From the NCBI RefSeq assembly GCF_016744255.1, contig NZ_JADGES010000030.1, forward strand, positions 1-34,525: a stretch of 34,525 bases of DNA. Reading direction: 5' to 3'. The notes below the pieces were generated by a model. It saw only the letters and a program-made list of their open reading frames with translations, ran no database searches and was not told where the DNA came from. Shown in pieces: positions 7,500-15,207 of the stretch (the stretch's first letter is position 1; each line of letters starts with the position of its first letter). This DNA comes from Maribacter sp. (lineage in GTDB: Bacteria > Bacteroidota > Bacteroidia > Flavobacteriales > Flavobacteriaceae). Both the position numbers and the translations under genes were made by a program.

Positions 7500-7544
7500 T
7501 AAAAGTAGCACATTAGCAAAACTCTATAAGTAACAAAGGTTACA
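7500..7544 (-). promoter_or_regulatory. Crp/Fnr-type operator and promoter of the DUF983-regulator operon
   Basis: AGTAACAAAGGTTACA at 7529-7544 is the operator and TACTTTTA (minus strand, 7507 to 7500) the -7 element, 29.5 bp apart as in the other four. The operator's GGTTACA half is also part of the terminator stem at 7534-7571. The predicted start near 7495 leaves about 11 nt before the ATG at 7484. Confidence 0.7.
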
Positions 7545-7571
7545 ATCTACTTTTACAGATTATAACCTTTG
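7534..7571 (-). terminator. Long hairpin after the DUF1338 gene, overlapping an operator
   Basis: Two 15-nt arms (7534-7548 and 7557-7571) pair completely with one G-U, around an 8-nt loop. It lies 11 nt past the DUF1338 stop codon. The following U tract is poor (TTACTT), so termination may be incomplete. Its distal arm overlaps the operator at 7529-7544. Confidence 0.6.
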
Positions 7572-7582
7572 AATAAAACCTG

Positions 7583-8491
7583 CTATTTCTTTTGGGTTTG
7601 CGTGCTAAAAGTACTTTCGAAAATTTTGTCCGCATTTGCAGATTCAAACCCCTCTCTTCGGTGCTCTCTTTTTAGTTCCGATGAGGCTATATTTATAAAC
7701 TCTGGCAAAGGTAAGCGCTCTGCAAACTCTACGTAACTACCTGCTATTTTTGTTTTCTTGGTGTTAGAAAATTCCGCATCTATCATCTCTGCTACCGTAC
7801 TACTTTGTTTTAAAAGACCATCTGCACTGGTCTTAATTTTTCCGCCTGCTGTATTGAGATTTATCCCTATAGATTCAAGAAATTCATTGAATTTAGCTAC
7901 TGTATTATATGCTTCTGGCAATTCGTGAACGCTAATGGTGTAGTGGTTTAAATAATATCTATTATAAATTACCCAAGAAGCATACTCACTCTCTTCTAAT
8001 AAAGTTTGATAGTCTTCTAAAGTTGGTAGTTGCCAAAGGGATTTATAAAAGAACTGTCCCACTTCTGTAGCATTATTTAAATCTAATACATCCACTGGGT
8101 CTTTGGTAATACTCTCCGTATATTTAGTAATTGTTTTTTGAGCCTTTACCGACAAGTCTTTAACTCTAAGTTCACTAATAAAAATACGAGGAAACTCAGG
8201 AGATGGAGGTGCGTACCAGTAAGCATCTAACTTTTTCCCTTCAAAAAAGAAATAGTCTTCTTTGGTATAGCCATAATGTAAAAATATTTTCTCGAAAGAA
8301 GCTATACCCAAATTAGGCACGCCTAAAGTCCTAAAAGCAATATGATCATTAACAATATCTGCCTGTGTAGCAATAAGGTCATTACTAATCATGGCTTTAG
8401 TAATTTTCTCCACATCTGGTACCCGTTCTATATACGGATTAAACAAAGCTTTTAAAATAGTTTTTAATCCTTCTTTCTTTTGAGTATTCAT
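7583..8491 (-). CDS. DUF1338 protein, 2-oxoadipate dioxygenase/decarboxylase family
   Basis: This 302-residue protein belongs to DUF1338, whose studied member HglS of Pseudomonas putida is an Fe(II) enzyme turning 2-oxoadipate into D-2-hydroxyglutarate in lysine catabolism. Candidate metal ligands are His50 in NDHIAFRTLG, the first His in NHYTISVHEL, and a Glu in VEFAERLPLPEF. The length is shorter than the P. putida enzyme (about 460 aa) and like the compact Bacteroidota form. It is divergent from a LysR regulator with overlapping promoters (8523-8542), so it is probably that regulator's target. The next gene downstream belongs to another regulon and is separated by a hairpin. The exact substrate here is unproven. 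Confidence 0.82.
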   Translation of the reverse strand: MNTQKKEGLKTILKALFNPYIERVPDVEKITKAMISNDLIATQADIVNDHIAFRTLGVPNLGIASFEKIFLHYGYTKEDYFFFEGKKLDAYWYAPPSPEFPRIFISELRVKDLSVKAQKTITKYTESITKDPVDVLDLNNATEVGQFFYKSLWQLPTLEDYQTLLEESEYASWVIYNRYYLNHYTISVHELPEAYNTVAKFNEFLESIGINLNTAGGKIKTSADGLLKQSSTVAEMIDAEFSNTKKTKIAGSYVEFAERLPLPEFINIASSELKREHRREGFESANADKIFESTFSTQTQKK

Positions 8492-8522
8492 AGCTGTTAC
8501 ATTTTACATTAAAATAACTCGG

Positions 8523-8542
8523 CAAAATTAATTGTACTTTTG
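8523..8542. promoter_or_regulatory. Face-to-face divergent promoters of the DUF1338 and LysR genes
   Basis: TAATTTTG on the minus strand (8530 to 8523) and TACTTTTG on the plus strand (8535-8542) are both perfect TAnnTTTG elements, only 4 bp apart. The two polymerases would compete for the same DNA, which suits control by the LysR protein. Confidence 0.6.
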
Positions 8543-8570
8543 ATTAATAACAACTCTTATTAAGTATCAA

Positions 8571-9458
8571 ATGATAAGTATTACTAATCAATTAGAATTA
8601 AGACAACTTCGTTATTTTATTGCTGTTGCCCAAACCTTGCATTTTAGAAAGGCTGCAGAAACTTTAGCTATTTCCCAATCTGCCTTAAGCCAACAAATTA
8701 TGCTTTTAGAGTCTATACTCGGGGTTAAACTATTAGATAGAACCAATAGAAAAGTATCTCTTAACCGCTCTGGGAAACTATTTTTAGAAGAAGCTCTGCG
8801 AATTACCAAACAAGTAGATAACTCTATTACTAATTGGAAATTAAAACAAGATGGATCCGACGGAGTTTTAAAAATTGCATTTGTAGCTTCGGCCATGCAA
8901 CAATTTTTACCTCCAATTCTAAAGTCTTACGATCAAAAATATCCGAATATAAAATTACAACTAGAAGAGTTATCCAATAAAGACCAAATAGAAGCATTAC
9001 AAGAAAACAGTATCGACATAGGTTTTATGCGAACGAATAAAGTAACCTCTAACCTATTATTAAAACCTGCTTTTCAGGAGTCTTTAACCTTAGTTTTACC
9101 AGAAGAACACCCTATTACGGAAGATAATTTTACAAACATGCGTTCTTTTTCTGAAGCTTCTTTTATTCTATTCCCTAATGAGAATAGTCCTATGTATTTT
9201 CAGCAAATCTTAAACCTATGCGCTGATAATGGCTTTAGTCCTAAAATATCGCATAAATCTATTCATGCACCAACCATTTTTAAATTGGTAGAAAATGGAA
9301 TGGGAATTTCTATTATACCCAATTCTTTACGTGACAACTTTAATTACAAAGTTAGGTATATAGAGCTAAAAAATATTGCACAAAAAACGACTTTATATGC
9401 TGCATGGAACAAAGAAAATGATAATCCTGTTTTACAATATCTACTACAATTAGTTTAG
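8571..9458 (+). CDS. LysR family transcriptional regulator
   Basis: This 295-residue protein has the LysR winged helix at residues 9-68 ([20 protein letters not shown], then QSALSQQI and [11 protein letters not shown]), followed by a periplasmic-binding-protein-like effector domain (about 95-290). The effector domain has the usual two-lobe pattern, with DIGFMR near 145 and [10 protein letters not shown] near 245. It is divergent from the DUF1338 gene and the arrangement is typical for a LysR controlling its neighbour; the inducer could be a lysine or 2-oxoacid metabolite, which is inference. Its 3' end overlaps the convergent deoD by 4 bp. The ATG at 8571 follows a good -7 element by about 29 nt. 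Confidence 0.92.
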   Translation: MISITNQLELRQLRYFIAVAQTLHFRKAAETLAISQSALSQQIMLLESILGVKLLDRTNRKVSLNRSGKLFLEEALRITKQVDNSITNWKLKQDGSDGVLKIAFVASAMQQFLPPILKSYDQKYPNIKLQLEELSNKDQIEALQENSIDIGFMRTNKVTSNLLLKPAFQESLTLVLPEEHPITEDNFTNMRSFSEASFILFPNENSPMYFQQILNLCADNGFSPKISHKSIHAPTIFKLVENGMGISIIPNSLRDNFNYKVRYIELKNIAQKTTLYAAWNKENDNPVLQYLLQLV

Positions 9459-10153
9459 GAAATATTTAAAGCAATTTCTATCATTTCTGAAAAAGAAGTT
9501 TCTCTTTCTTTTGAAGAAGAGCTTTCTCCTGTAACTAAAGAGTCTGATATGGTTAAGATGGCAAGTGCACGTATGTTAAATTTTGCTGCCAAAGTATACA
9601 AACCGGCTGCTTCCATTTCTACACAAAGCACTCCATAATCTGCCCATTTTTTATAATCATTAGGATCATCTCCATAAAACTCATCAGAAGAAAGCACATT
9701 ACCCGCTTTTACATCTATCCCCTTCATTTTAGCATAATTTACCGCATTAAACAAAAGTTCAAAATTGGCAGTTGGTGAAAAATCTGCATTTACAAAACGT
9801 GTATTGTTTATGCCTGATGTGGTCGATGCCGACATAGCCAAAACAATATCTCTTAGCTCTACTTCTTTTTGGTAAGATCCTGCAGAGCCAACTCTAATAA
9901 TGTTTTTAACACCATACTCTTTAATAAGTTCATGATAATATATCATTGCCGAAGGAATACCCATTCCACTACCTTGTACAGATACTCGTTTTCCTCTATA
10001 CGTACCCGTAAAACCTAACATGCCACGAACTTCATTATAGCATATAACATCATCTAAAAAAGTTTCCGCAATCCACTTTGCCCTTAAAGGGTCTCCTGGC
10101 ATTAATACCGTTTCTGCAATTTGCCCTTTTTCTGCTGAAATATGTACGCTCAT
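9455..10153 (-). CDS. deoD: Purine nucleoside phosphorylase, DeoD type
   Basis: This 232-residue enzyme cleaves purine (deoxy)ribonucleosides with phosphate to base and (deoxy)ribose 1-phosphate. The phosphate-binding MPGDPLRA (18-25), the middle segment RVGSAGS, the substrate loop VEMEAAGLY and the late catalytic Asp in [10 protein letters not shown] are all present. Length matches the hexameric bacterial form (about 235 aa). It follows deoC on the same strand with a 6-nt gap, so the two form a deoxynucleoside salvage operon: DeoD makes deoxyribose 1-phosphate, and DeoC acts on the 5-phosphate. No phosphopentomutase is in the window. Confidence 0.95.
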   Translation of the reverse strand: MSVHISAEKGQIAETVLMPGDPLRAKWIAETFLDDVICYNEVRGMLGFTGTYRGKRVSVQGSGMGIPSAMIYYHELIKEYGVKNIIRVGSAGSYQKEVELRDIVLAMSASTTSGINNTRFVNADFSPTANFELLFNAVNYAKMKGIDVKAGNVLSSDEFYGDDPNDYKKWADYGVLCVEMEAAGLYTLAAKFNIRALAILTISDSLVTGESSSSKERETSFSEMIEIALNIS

Positions 10154-10159
10154 AATTTA

Positions 10160-10894
10160 TTATTTAGTTGAAACTATTGCTATTCCAGAAGATGTACCAA
10201 TTCTTGAAACACCTAATTTAATATATTCCAAAGCCGTCTCTTTATCTCTTACTCCTCCTGAAGCTTTTATTTTTACGGTATCGCCTACAATACTTTTCAT
10301 AAGCTGCACGTCTTCTAATGTTGCTCCTCCTGTACCAAACCCTGTAGAGGTTTTTACAAAGTCTGCTCCTGCCTCCATGGTTAATTTAGTAGCCTCTTTT
10401 TTTTCGCCTGTAGTTAAAAAACAAGTTTCAATTATTACTTTAAGAACGGTGTCGCCGATAGCTTTTTTTATTTGTTTAATCTCTGATCGAACAAAATTAC
10501 TATCTCCAGATTTTAATTGGCCAATATTAATAACCATATCTATTTCATCGGCACCTGATGCAACACATTCTATAGCTTCAGAAACCTTTGCTTTGGTAGA
10601 CATTGCTCCTAGCGGAAAGCCAATAACCGCTGCTAATTTTACTTTACTATTCTGTAATTCTTTTTTTGCAATTTCTACAAAACACCCATTAACGCAGACC
10701 GCATAAAAATTATAATCTACTGCTTCTTTGCAAAGATTTTTAATATCTAAAACAGTTGCTGTTGGTTTTAATATAGTATGATCTATGTAGTCCTGAAATT
10801 GTAATTTACCTGCCAAATTGTATGGTTTTAATAGTTCTTTTCTATGAAAAATACTATCAAAGATAACAGGAGTAAATCTAAAATTATATGACAA
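10160..10894 (-). CDS. deoC: Deoxyribose-phosphate aldolase
   Basis: This TIM-barrel class I aldolase splits 2-deoxyribose 5-phosphate into acetaldehyde and glyceraldehyde 3-phosphate. YIDHTILKPTAT opens the conserved part near residue 36. The catalytic lysines lie in VLKVIIETC, in the Schiff-base motif FVKTSTGF, and in IKASGGVRD. The protein is 244 aa, with about 33 residues before the usual start of the family; a TTG within PYNLAGK would be a more typical start but there is no ATG there, so the annotated start is uncertain. It is the first gene of deoC-deoD. I found no convincing promoter in the gap 10895-11089 and no other feature there. Confidence 0.93.
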   Translation of the reverse strand: MSYNFRFTPVIFDSIFHRKELLKPYNLAGKLQFQDYIDHTILKPTATVLDIKNLCKEAVDYNFYAVCVNGCFVEIAKKELQNSKVKLAAVIGFPLGAMSTKAKVSEAIECVASGADEIDMVINIGQLKSGDSNFVRSEIKQIKKAIGDTVLKVIIETCFLTTGEKKEATKLTMEAGADFVKTSTGFGTGGATLEDVQLMKSIVGDTVKIKASGGVRDKETALEYIKLGVSRIGTSSGIAIVSTK

Positions 10895-11089
10895 CGATCA
10901 TTAAATTATTTTAGGCACTATTACCGAACTCTTATAAACCATTAAAAGAAAAAGGTTTAATAGAAAATGAGTGTACTATGCAGACTTTTAAACCCCACAT
11001 GGCACACCCATTGTTTTTGTATTTTATAATTGGAAGATAAGAGTTATACAAAAAACTCGTGCATTCCTCCCAAACATCTTATTCTACAT

Positions 11090-11758
11090 CTATTTTCTTA
11101 TAGATTTAATTAAAGCTAATGTTGCTTTTACATCTTTCTCTAGCTTTGCATAATCTTTACTTGCAATAATTTCTTTACTAATAAGTTTAGATCCCATACC
11201 AACACAAGTAACACCTGCATTAAACCAACCTTTTAAGTTCGCTTCTTCTGTACTTACACCACCTGTTGGCATAACACTTGTCCAAGGTTGAGGACCTTTT
11301 ATTGCAGAAACAAATCCTGGCCCGTATGTTGATCCTGGGAATAATTTAATAATCTCGCAACCCAGCTCTTCTGCTCTATTGATTTCTGTTAATGAACCAC
11401 AACCAGGAGACCATAATACCTTTCTACGGTTACATGCAATAGCAATATCTTCTCTTAAAGATGGAGTTACAATAAAGTTCGCCCCCATTTGCATGAACAT
11501 TGAAGCTGCTCCTGCATCTGTAATAGAACCAACTCCCATTATCATTCCTGGAAGTTCTTTTATTGCATACTTATTAAGTTCCGAAAAAACTTCAAAAGCA
11601 AAATCACCGCGAGCGGTAAATTCCATTAAACGAGCACCTCCGTCATAACAAGCTTTTAATACTTTTTTTCCTAACTCTATATCTGGGTTGTAAAACAAAG
11701 GAACCATTCCGGTTTCTTTCATTACACTAGCTACTTCTATTCTTGAATATTGTGCCAT
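11090..11758 (-). CDS. kdgA: KDPG aldolase (2-dehydro-3-deoxyphosphogluconate aldolase)
   Basis: This 222-residue TIM-barrel aldolase cleaves 2-keto-3-deoxy-6-phosphogluconate into pyruvate and glyceraldehyde 3-phosphate. Family residues are present: Glu46 and Arg50 in MEFTARGDFAF and the Schiff-base Lys138 in IIKLFPGS. The C-terminal PTGGV phosphate loop follows. It is second in a two-gene operon behind the KDG kinase (62-nt gap). Together they finish any route that ends in KDG, such as alginate, pectin, glucuronate or mannonate; the mannonate dehydratase 1.3 kb away on the same strand supplies one. The enzyme may also act on 4-hydroxy-2-oxoglutarate, as many members do. Confidence 0.93.
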   Translation of the reverse strand: MAQYSRIEVASVMKETGMVPLFYNPDIELGKKVLKACYDGGARLMEFTARGDFAFEVFSELNKYAIKELPGMIMGVGSITDAGAASMFMQMGANFIVTPSLREDIAIACNRRKVLWSPGCGSLTEINRAEELGCEIIKLFPGSTYGPGFVSAIKGPQPWTSVMPTGGVSTEEANLKGWFNAGVTCVGMGSKLISKEIIASKDYAKLEKDVKATLALIKSIRK

Positions 11759-11820
11759 AATTTTACAGGTAAGTCCTTCCCTTATAAAAGAGAAGAATTG
11801 TTATTTAAATGAATATTAAT

Positions 11821-12861
11821 TTATCTTGCTACACGTCCAGATGCGTCTCCTCCCATGAGTTTTTCAACTTCTGAAATAGTTACCAAGTTTGCATCCCCTT
11901 TAATGGTATGCTTTAAACAGGATGCTGCAACTGCAAAATCAAGCGCATTTTGGTCCTCTCCTGGGTACTTTAATAATCCGTAGATTAATCCTCCCATGAA
12001 AGAGTCTCCTCCACCAACTCTATCTACGATATCTGTAATTTGATATTGACGTGTTTCGTACATTCTCTCCCCATCATATAAAACCCCTGCCCATGTATTA
12101 TGAGAAGCTGAAATAGAACCACGTAAAGTTGTAATTACTTTTTTAGCTTTTGGGAATCGTTTCATCATTTGTTTACATACAGATAAAAAAGCTTCTGCCT
12201 TAACATCATGACCATGTTTATGTACGTCTAATCCTTCTGGGTGTATTCCAAAGTGCTTTTCTGCATCTTCTTCATTTCCTAAGATAACATCGCAATACGA
12301 GGTAAGTTCTGTCATAATAGCCTCTCTATCTCCTCCGTAATTCCAAAGCTTAGCTCTATAATTTAAATCGGTAGAAATGGTAATTCCTTTTTCGCTAGCA
12401 ACCTTAACCGCTTCTAAACACACATCTGCTGCTCCTTGAGAAATAGCAGGAGTAATACCTGTCCAATGGAACCATTCTACATCTTTAAAAACAGTATCCC
12501 AATCGATCATTCCTGATTTAATCTCCGCAATAGCAGAATGTGCTCTATCATAAACCACTTTACTACCTCTACTTACTGCTCCAGTTTCTAAAAAATATAT
12601 TCCTAAGCGATCTCCACCGTAAACAATTTTATCTACACCAACACCACGCTTGCGCATTTCCATCAAAGCACATTCTCCAATGTCATTTTTTGGTAAACGT
12701 GTTACAAAATCAACAGGCACACCATAATTAGCAAGGGATACCGCTACATTAGATTCTCCTCCTCCATAAACAACATCGAAGTTATTCGCCTGTGAAAATC
12801 TTAAAAATCCTTGAGGTGCTAAACGAAGCATTATCTCTCCAAACGTTACTACTTTTTTCAT
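11821..12861 (-). CDS. kdgK: 2-Keto-3-deoxygluconate (KDG) kinase, PfkB family
   Basis: This 346-residue ribokinase-fold sugar kinase phosphorylates KDG at O6 with ATP. It opens with the PfkB first signature region VVYGGGESNVAVSLANYG (30-47) and has the second signature DRVGGGDSFMGG with the catalytic base Asp286. Length and paired aldolase support KDG kinase over fructokinase or ribokinase. The promoter TAACTTTG at 13055-13048 implies a 5' leader of roughly 180 nt, long for this genome; I see no known riboswitch fold in it. The operon is kdgK-kdgA. Why it stands outside the 14112-23400 operon is unclear, but it may also serve other KDG-producing pathways. Confidence 0.9.
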   Translation of the reverse strand: MKKVVTFGEIMLRLAPQGFLRFSQANNFDVVYGGGESNVAVSLANYGVPVDFVTRLPKNDIGECALMEMRKRGVGVDKIVYGGDRLGIYFLETGAVSRGSKVVYDRAHSAIAEIKSGMIDWDTVFKDVEWFHWTGITPAISQGAADVCLEAVKVASEKGITISTDLNYRAKLWNYGGDREAIMTELTSYCDVILGNEEDAEKHFGIHPEGLDVHKHGHDVKAEAFLSVCKQMMKRFPKAKKVITTLRGSISASHNTWAGVLYDGERMYETRQYQITDIVDRVGGGDSFMGGLIYGLLKYPGEDQNALDFAVAASCLKHTIKGDANLVTISEVEKLMGGDASGRVAR

Positions 12862-13047
12862 TTGATTTATATTGATTATAAGTTTTAAAGTCGATTTACA
12901 TATTTACCATTCTGTAAAGACCGTATTTTTCTACTACCCTATATGGCAATTTCTTTAATACACTATCGCGGAATAACAGTACGCTAATAATAAAACTATT
13001 TATTTCGCATTTATAGAATACTTTTTGTTCCCATTTAATACTAATCA

Positions 13048-13055
13048 CAAAGTTA
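13048..13055 (-). promoter_or_regulatory. -7 element of the kdgK-kdgA operon
   Basis: TAACTTTG on the minus strand matches TAnnTTTG. A TTG lies about 17 bp upstream in TTATTGG and could be the -33 element. The start codon is about 185 bp further on, so the transcript would have a long leader. Confidence 0.5.
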
Positions 13056-13103
13056 TATTGTCAAAAAACCAATAACTACTACAAATACGACCCATACCAA
13101 TAC

Positions 13104-13111
13104 TATTTTTG
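13104..13111 (+). promoter_or_regulatory. -7 element of the AraC-type regulator gene
   Basis: TATTTTTG matches TAnnTTTG and lies about 75 bp before the ATG at 13186. It is divergent from the kdgK promoter, with 48 bp between the two elements, so a regulator bound here could affect both. Confidence 0.45.
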
Positions 13112-13185
13112 CCTTAACTAAGTTTTAAAATTTAAATTTGTTTTATATTGTTAAGCATTACGCAACTCTCTATAGTAAAAAAGAA

Positions 13186-14055
13186 ATGAAACCACACCTA
13201 ATTAGCAGAGACAATCTAAAGAACAACTCTTTTATGATTACCAAACATTCTGACCCTTCTTTTCCTAAGGTTTGGCATTATCATCCAGAATTAGAATTGG
13301 TTTTAACTTTAAAAAGTACCGGAACAAGATTTGTTGGTGATAGTATTAAAAAATTTAATGAAAGTGATTTGGTTTTAATCGGGGAGAATGTACCACATAT
13401 GTGGATTAATGACGATTGCTACTTTGAACCAAACTCAGACTTAATTGCAGAGGATATAGTTATACATTTTAGAGAGGAATTTTTAGGGAAAGATTTTTTT
13501 AAAACCAAAGAAATGAAACCTATCTCTTTACTATTAACAAAGTCTAAGTATGGGATAAAATTCAATAATACACCCGTAAAAGTTTTAAAAAAAATAGAAG
13601 GTATTTCTGCTCTGAATGGATTTAAGAGAACCATTGAACTTCTAACAATCCTTAATATTCTTGCAAAACACAAGAATTACGAAATACTATCTAGCCAAGG
13701 CTATATTAAAACGTTTAATAAAACCAAAAATATTACCTTAGATAATACTTATGAATACATATTTGAAAACTTTAACAAACATATTTCTTTGACAGACGTA
13801 GCCAACGTTGCTAATATGAACCCCTCTGCTTTTAGCAGGTACTTTAAGCGGGTAAATAGAAAACCTTTCTCTAGGTATTTAAACGAAGTCCGTATTGGTT
13901 ATGCCTGTAATCAATTAATTGAACAAAAGGGAAATATAACAAGTATTTGTTACGATTCTGGATTTAATAATATCTCTAATTTTAATCGGCAATTTAAAAA
14001 TATTACTCAAAAATCTCCTTCAGAATATCTACGTGAGTATATACAAGTAAATTAA
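13186..14055 (+). CDS. AraC family transcriptional regulator
   Basis: I use the ATG at 13186 (289 aa); the frame runs 48 bp further to a TTG at 13138 but those residues are not family-like. The N-terminal half is a cupin sugar-sensing domain (VWHYHPELELVLTLKSTGTR near 30-50 of this start, GENVPHMW near 70). The C-terminal 100 residues hold the two helix-turn-helix motifs, the second with the AraC signature IGYACNQLIEQ and ICYDSGFNNISNFNRQFK. It sits between the kdgK operon, from which it diverges, and the convergent end of the mannoside operon. It probably controls kdgK-kdgA or the sugar locus; the inducer is unknown. Confidence 0.9.
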   Translation: MKPHLISRDNLKNNSFMITKHSDPSFPKVWHYHPELELVLTLKSTGTRFVGDSIKKFNESDLVLIGENVPHMWINDDCYFEPNSDLIAEDIVIHFREEFLGKDFFKTKEMKPISLLLTKSKYGIKFNNTPVKVLKKIEGISALNGFKRTIELLTILNILAKHKNYEILSSQGYIKTFNKTKNITLDNTYEYIFENFNKHISLTDVANVANMNPSAFSRYFKRVNRKPFSRYLNEVRIGYACNQLIEQKGNITSICYDSGFNNISNFNRQFKNITQKSPSEYLREYIQVN

Positions 14056-14111
14056 TTTTTCTTTCTGTTTATAAGGCTAATGAATTGATTCCCTAATTAT
14101 TGTTAGAACGT

Positions 14112-15182
14112 TTATGGTTCTAAAAGCGACATAGCAGCTTTCATATAACCCATAACATAGGCCATACCAGCGTACCAAGGAGCATCGCATGTCATTTGTG
14201 GTGTATGATCAGGAATTAAAACCCCTTCAAAATTGTTCTTCTTTAAAATTTTCAAAACCTTGAACATATCTATATCGCCTTCATCAACAAAAACCTCTTG
14301 ATATTGAGGCACTTTACCTACGATATTTCTAAAATGGATATACCCTATTCTACCCTGCTTACTATAACTATCCGTGGCATCATACACATTGCCTTCCGTC
14401 ATTTCAGCTATGGAACCCAAACAAAATTCGAGGTTATTGGCGGGGCTTGAATTCATATCAATTAATTTCTGATACAAATTAGGCTGATATACTAATCTAG
14501 GTGTATTCCTAACATAGGGCATTGGAGGATCATCTGGATGAGCTGCCATTTTAACTCCTGCCTCTTCTGCAATGGGTAAAATCTCATCTAGAAAATATTG
14601 TAAACGATTCCATAATGTTTCATGATCTATTTTTAACATTGTTCCCTGAGGAGCGTTTTCATCATAGACCATATTCCAAACCATTCCGTTCGGGATAGGC
14701 GTATCATCACCCCCATCCATTCCTACGGAAACAGCGGCTCCTCTTGCATATTCACCCTGTGTTCGGGCAGCCACGCCTGCCAAGGAAAAATTATAACCAA
14801 AAATGGGTATTCCAGCGGCACCTACGTTTTGAATCAACTGTTTTAAGTTGCTCATTTGTTCCTCTTTCTTTGGTCCATCCAATAAAATATCATGCCAATG
14901 TGCGGGGTCAAAATTCTCTATCGCCTCCCATTCTAGTCCGTGCGAATTAATCTCTTTTTTTATGGTCAATAATTCCTCTAAACTCCATAATTTATTGGGG
15001 TCTCCAGCCTTACCCCAGCCTTCCTCCTCGCCTATAGGTTGATTGGCATTACTCTTGTCATTTTTTTCATGTCCAAAATAATCGACCATATGTACCACCA
15101 AATGAGTAGCCCCACATTGTTTGGCGAATTTATAATGGTCATCATTCAACATATGTTTATATAGTCCAAATCCTAGTTTCAT
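14112..15182 (-). CDS. uxuA: Mannonate dehydratase
   Basis: This 356-residue xylose-isomerase-like TIM-barrel enzyme dehydrates D-mannonate to KDG with a divalent metal. Typical stretches are AIENFDPAHWHDILLDGPKK, GYNFSLAGV, PIPNGMVWNMVYD, AAHPDDPPMP and YIHFRN, which carry the metal ligands. It is the last gene of the minus-strand operon, 25 nt after the lactonase. No uronate isomerase (uxaC) or fructuronate reductase (uxuB) accompanies it, unlike hexuronate operons. Mannonate is therefore more likely supplied by the upstream dehydrogenase and lactonase, which is inference. Its product feeds kdgK-kdgA. Confidence 0.93.
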   Translation of the reverse strand: MKLGFGLYKHMLNDDHYKFAKQCGATHLVVHMVDYFGHEKNDKSNANQPIGEEEGWGKAGDPNKLWSLEELLTIKKEINSHGLEWEAIENFDPAHWHDILLDGPKKEEQMSNLKQLIQNVGAAGIPIFGYNFSLAGVAARTQGEYARGAAVSVGMDGGDDTPIPNGMVWNMVYDENAPQGTMLKIDHETLWNRLQYFLDEILPIAEEAGVKMAAHPDDPPMPYVRNTPRLVYQPNLYQKLIDMNSSPANNLEFCLGSIAEMTEGNVYDATDSYSKQGRIGYIHFRNIVGKVPQYQEVFVDEGDIDMFKVLKILKKNNFEGVLIPDHTPQMTCDAPWYAGMAYVMGYMKAAMSLLEP

Positions 15183-15207
15183 TTCAATACTTTTTTTACT
15201 TTACAAT

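Noticed and set aside
14103-14123. TTAGAAC/GTTCTAA inverted repeat as terminator of the mannoside operon
   Set aside because: The stem spans the uxuA stop codon, is only 7 bp, and has no T run after it on the minus strand.
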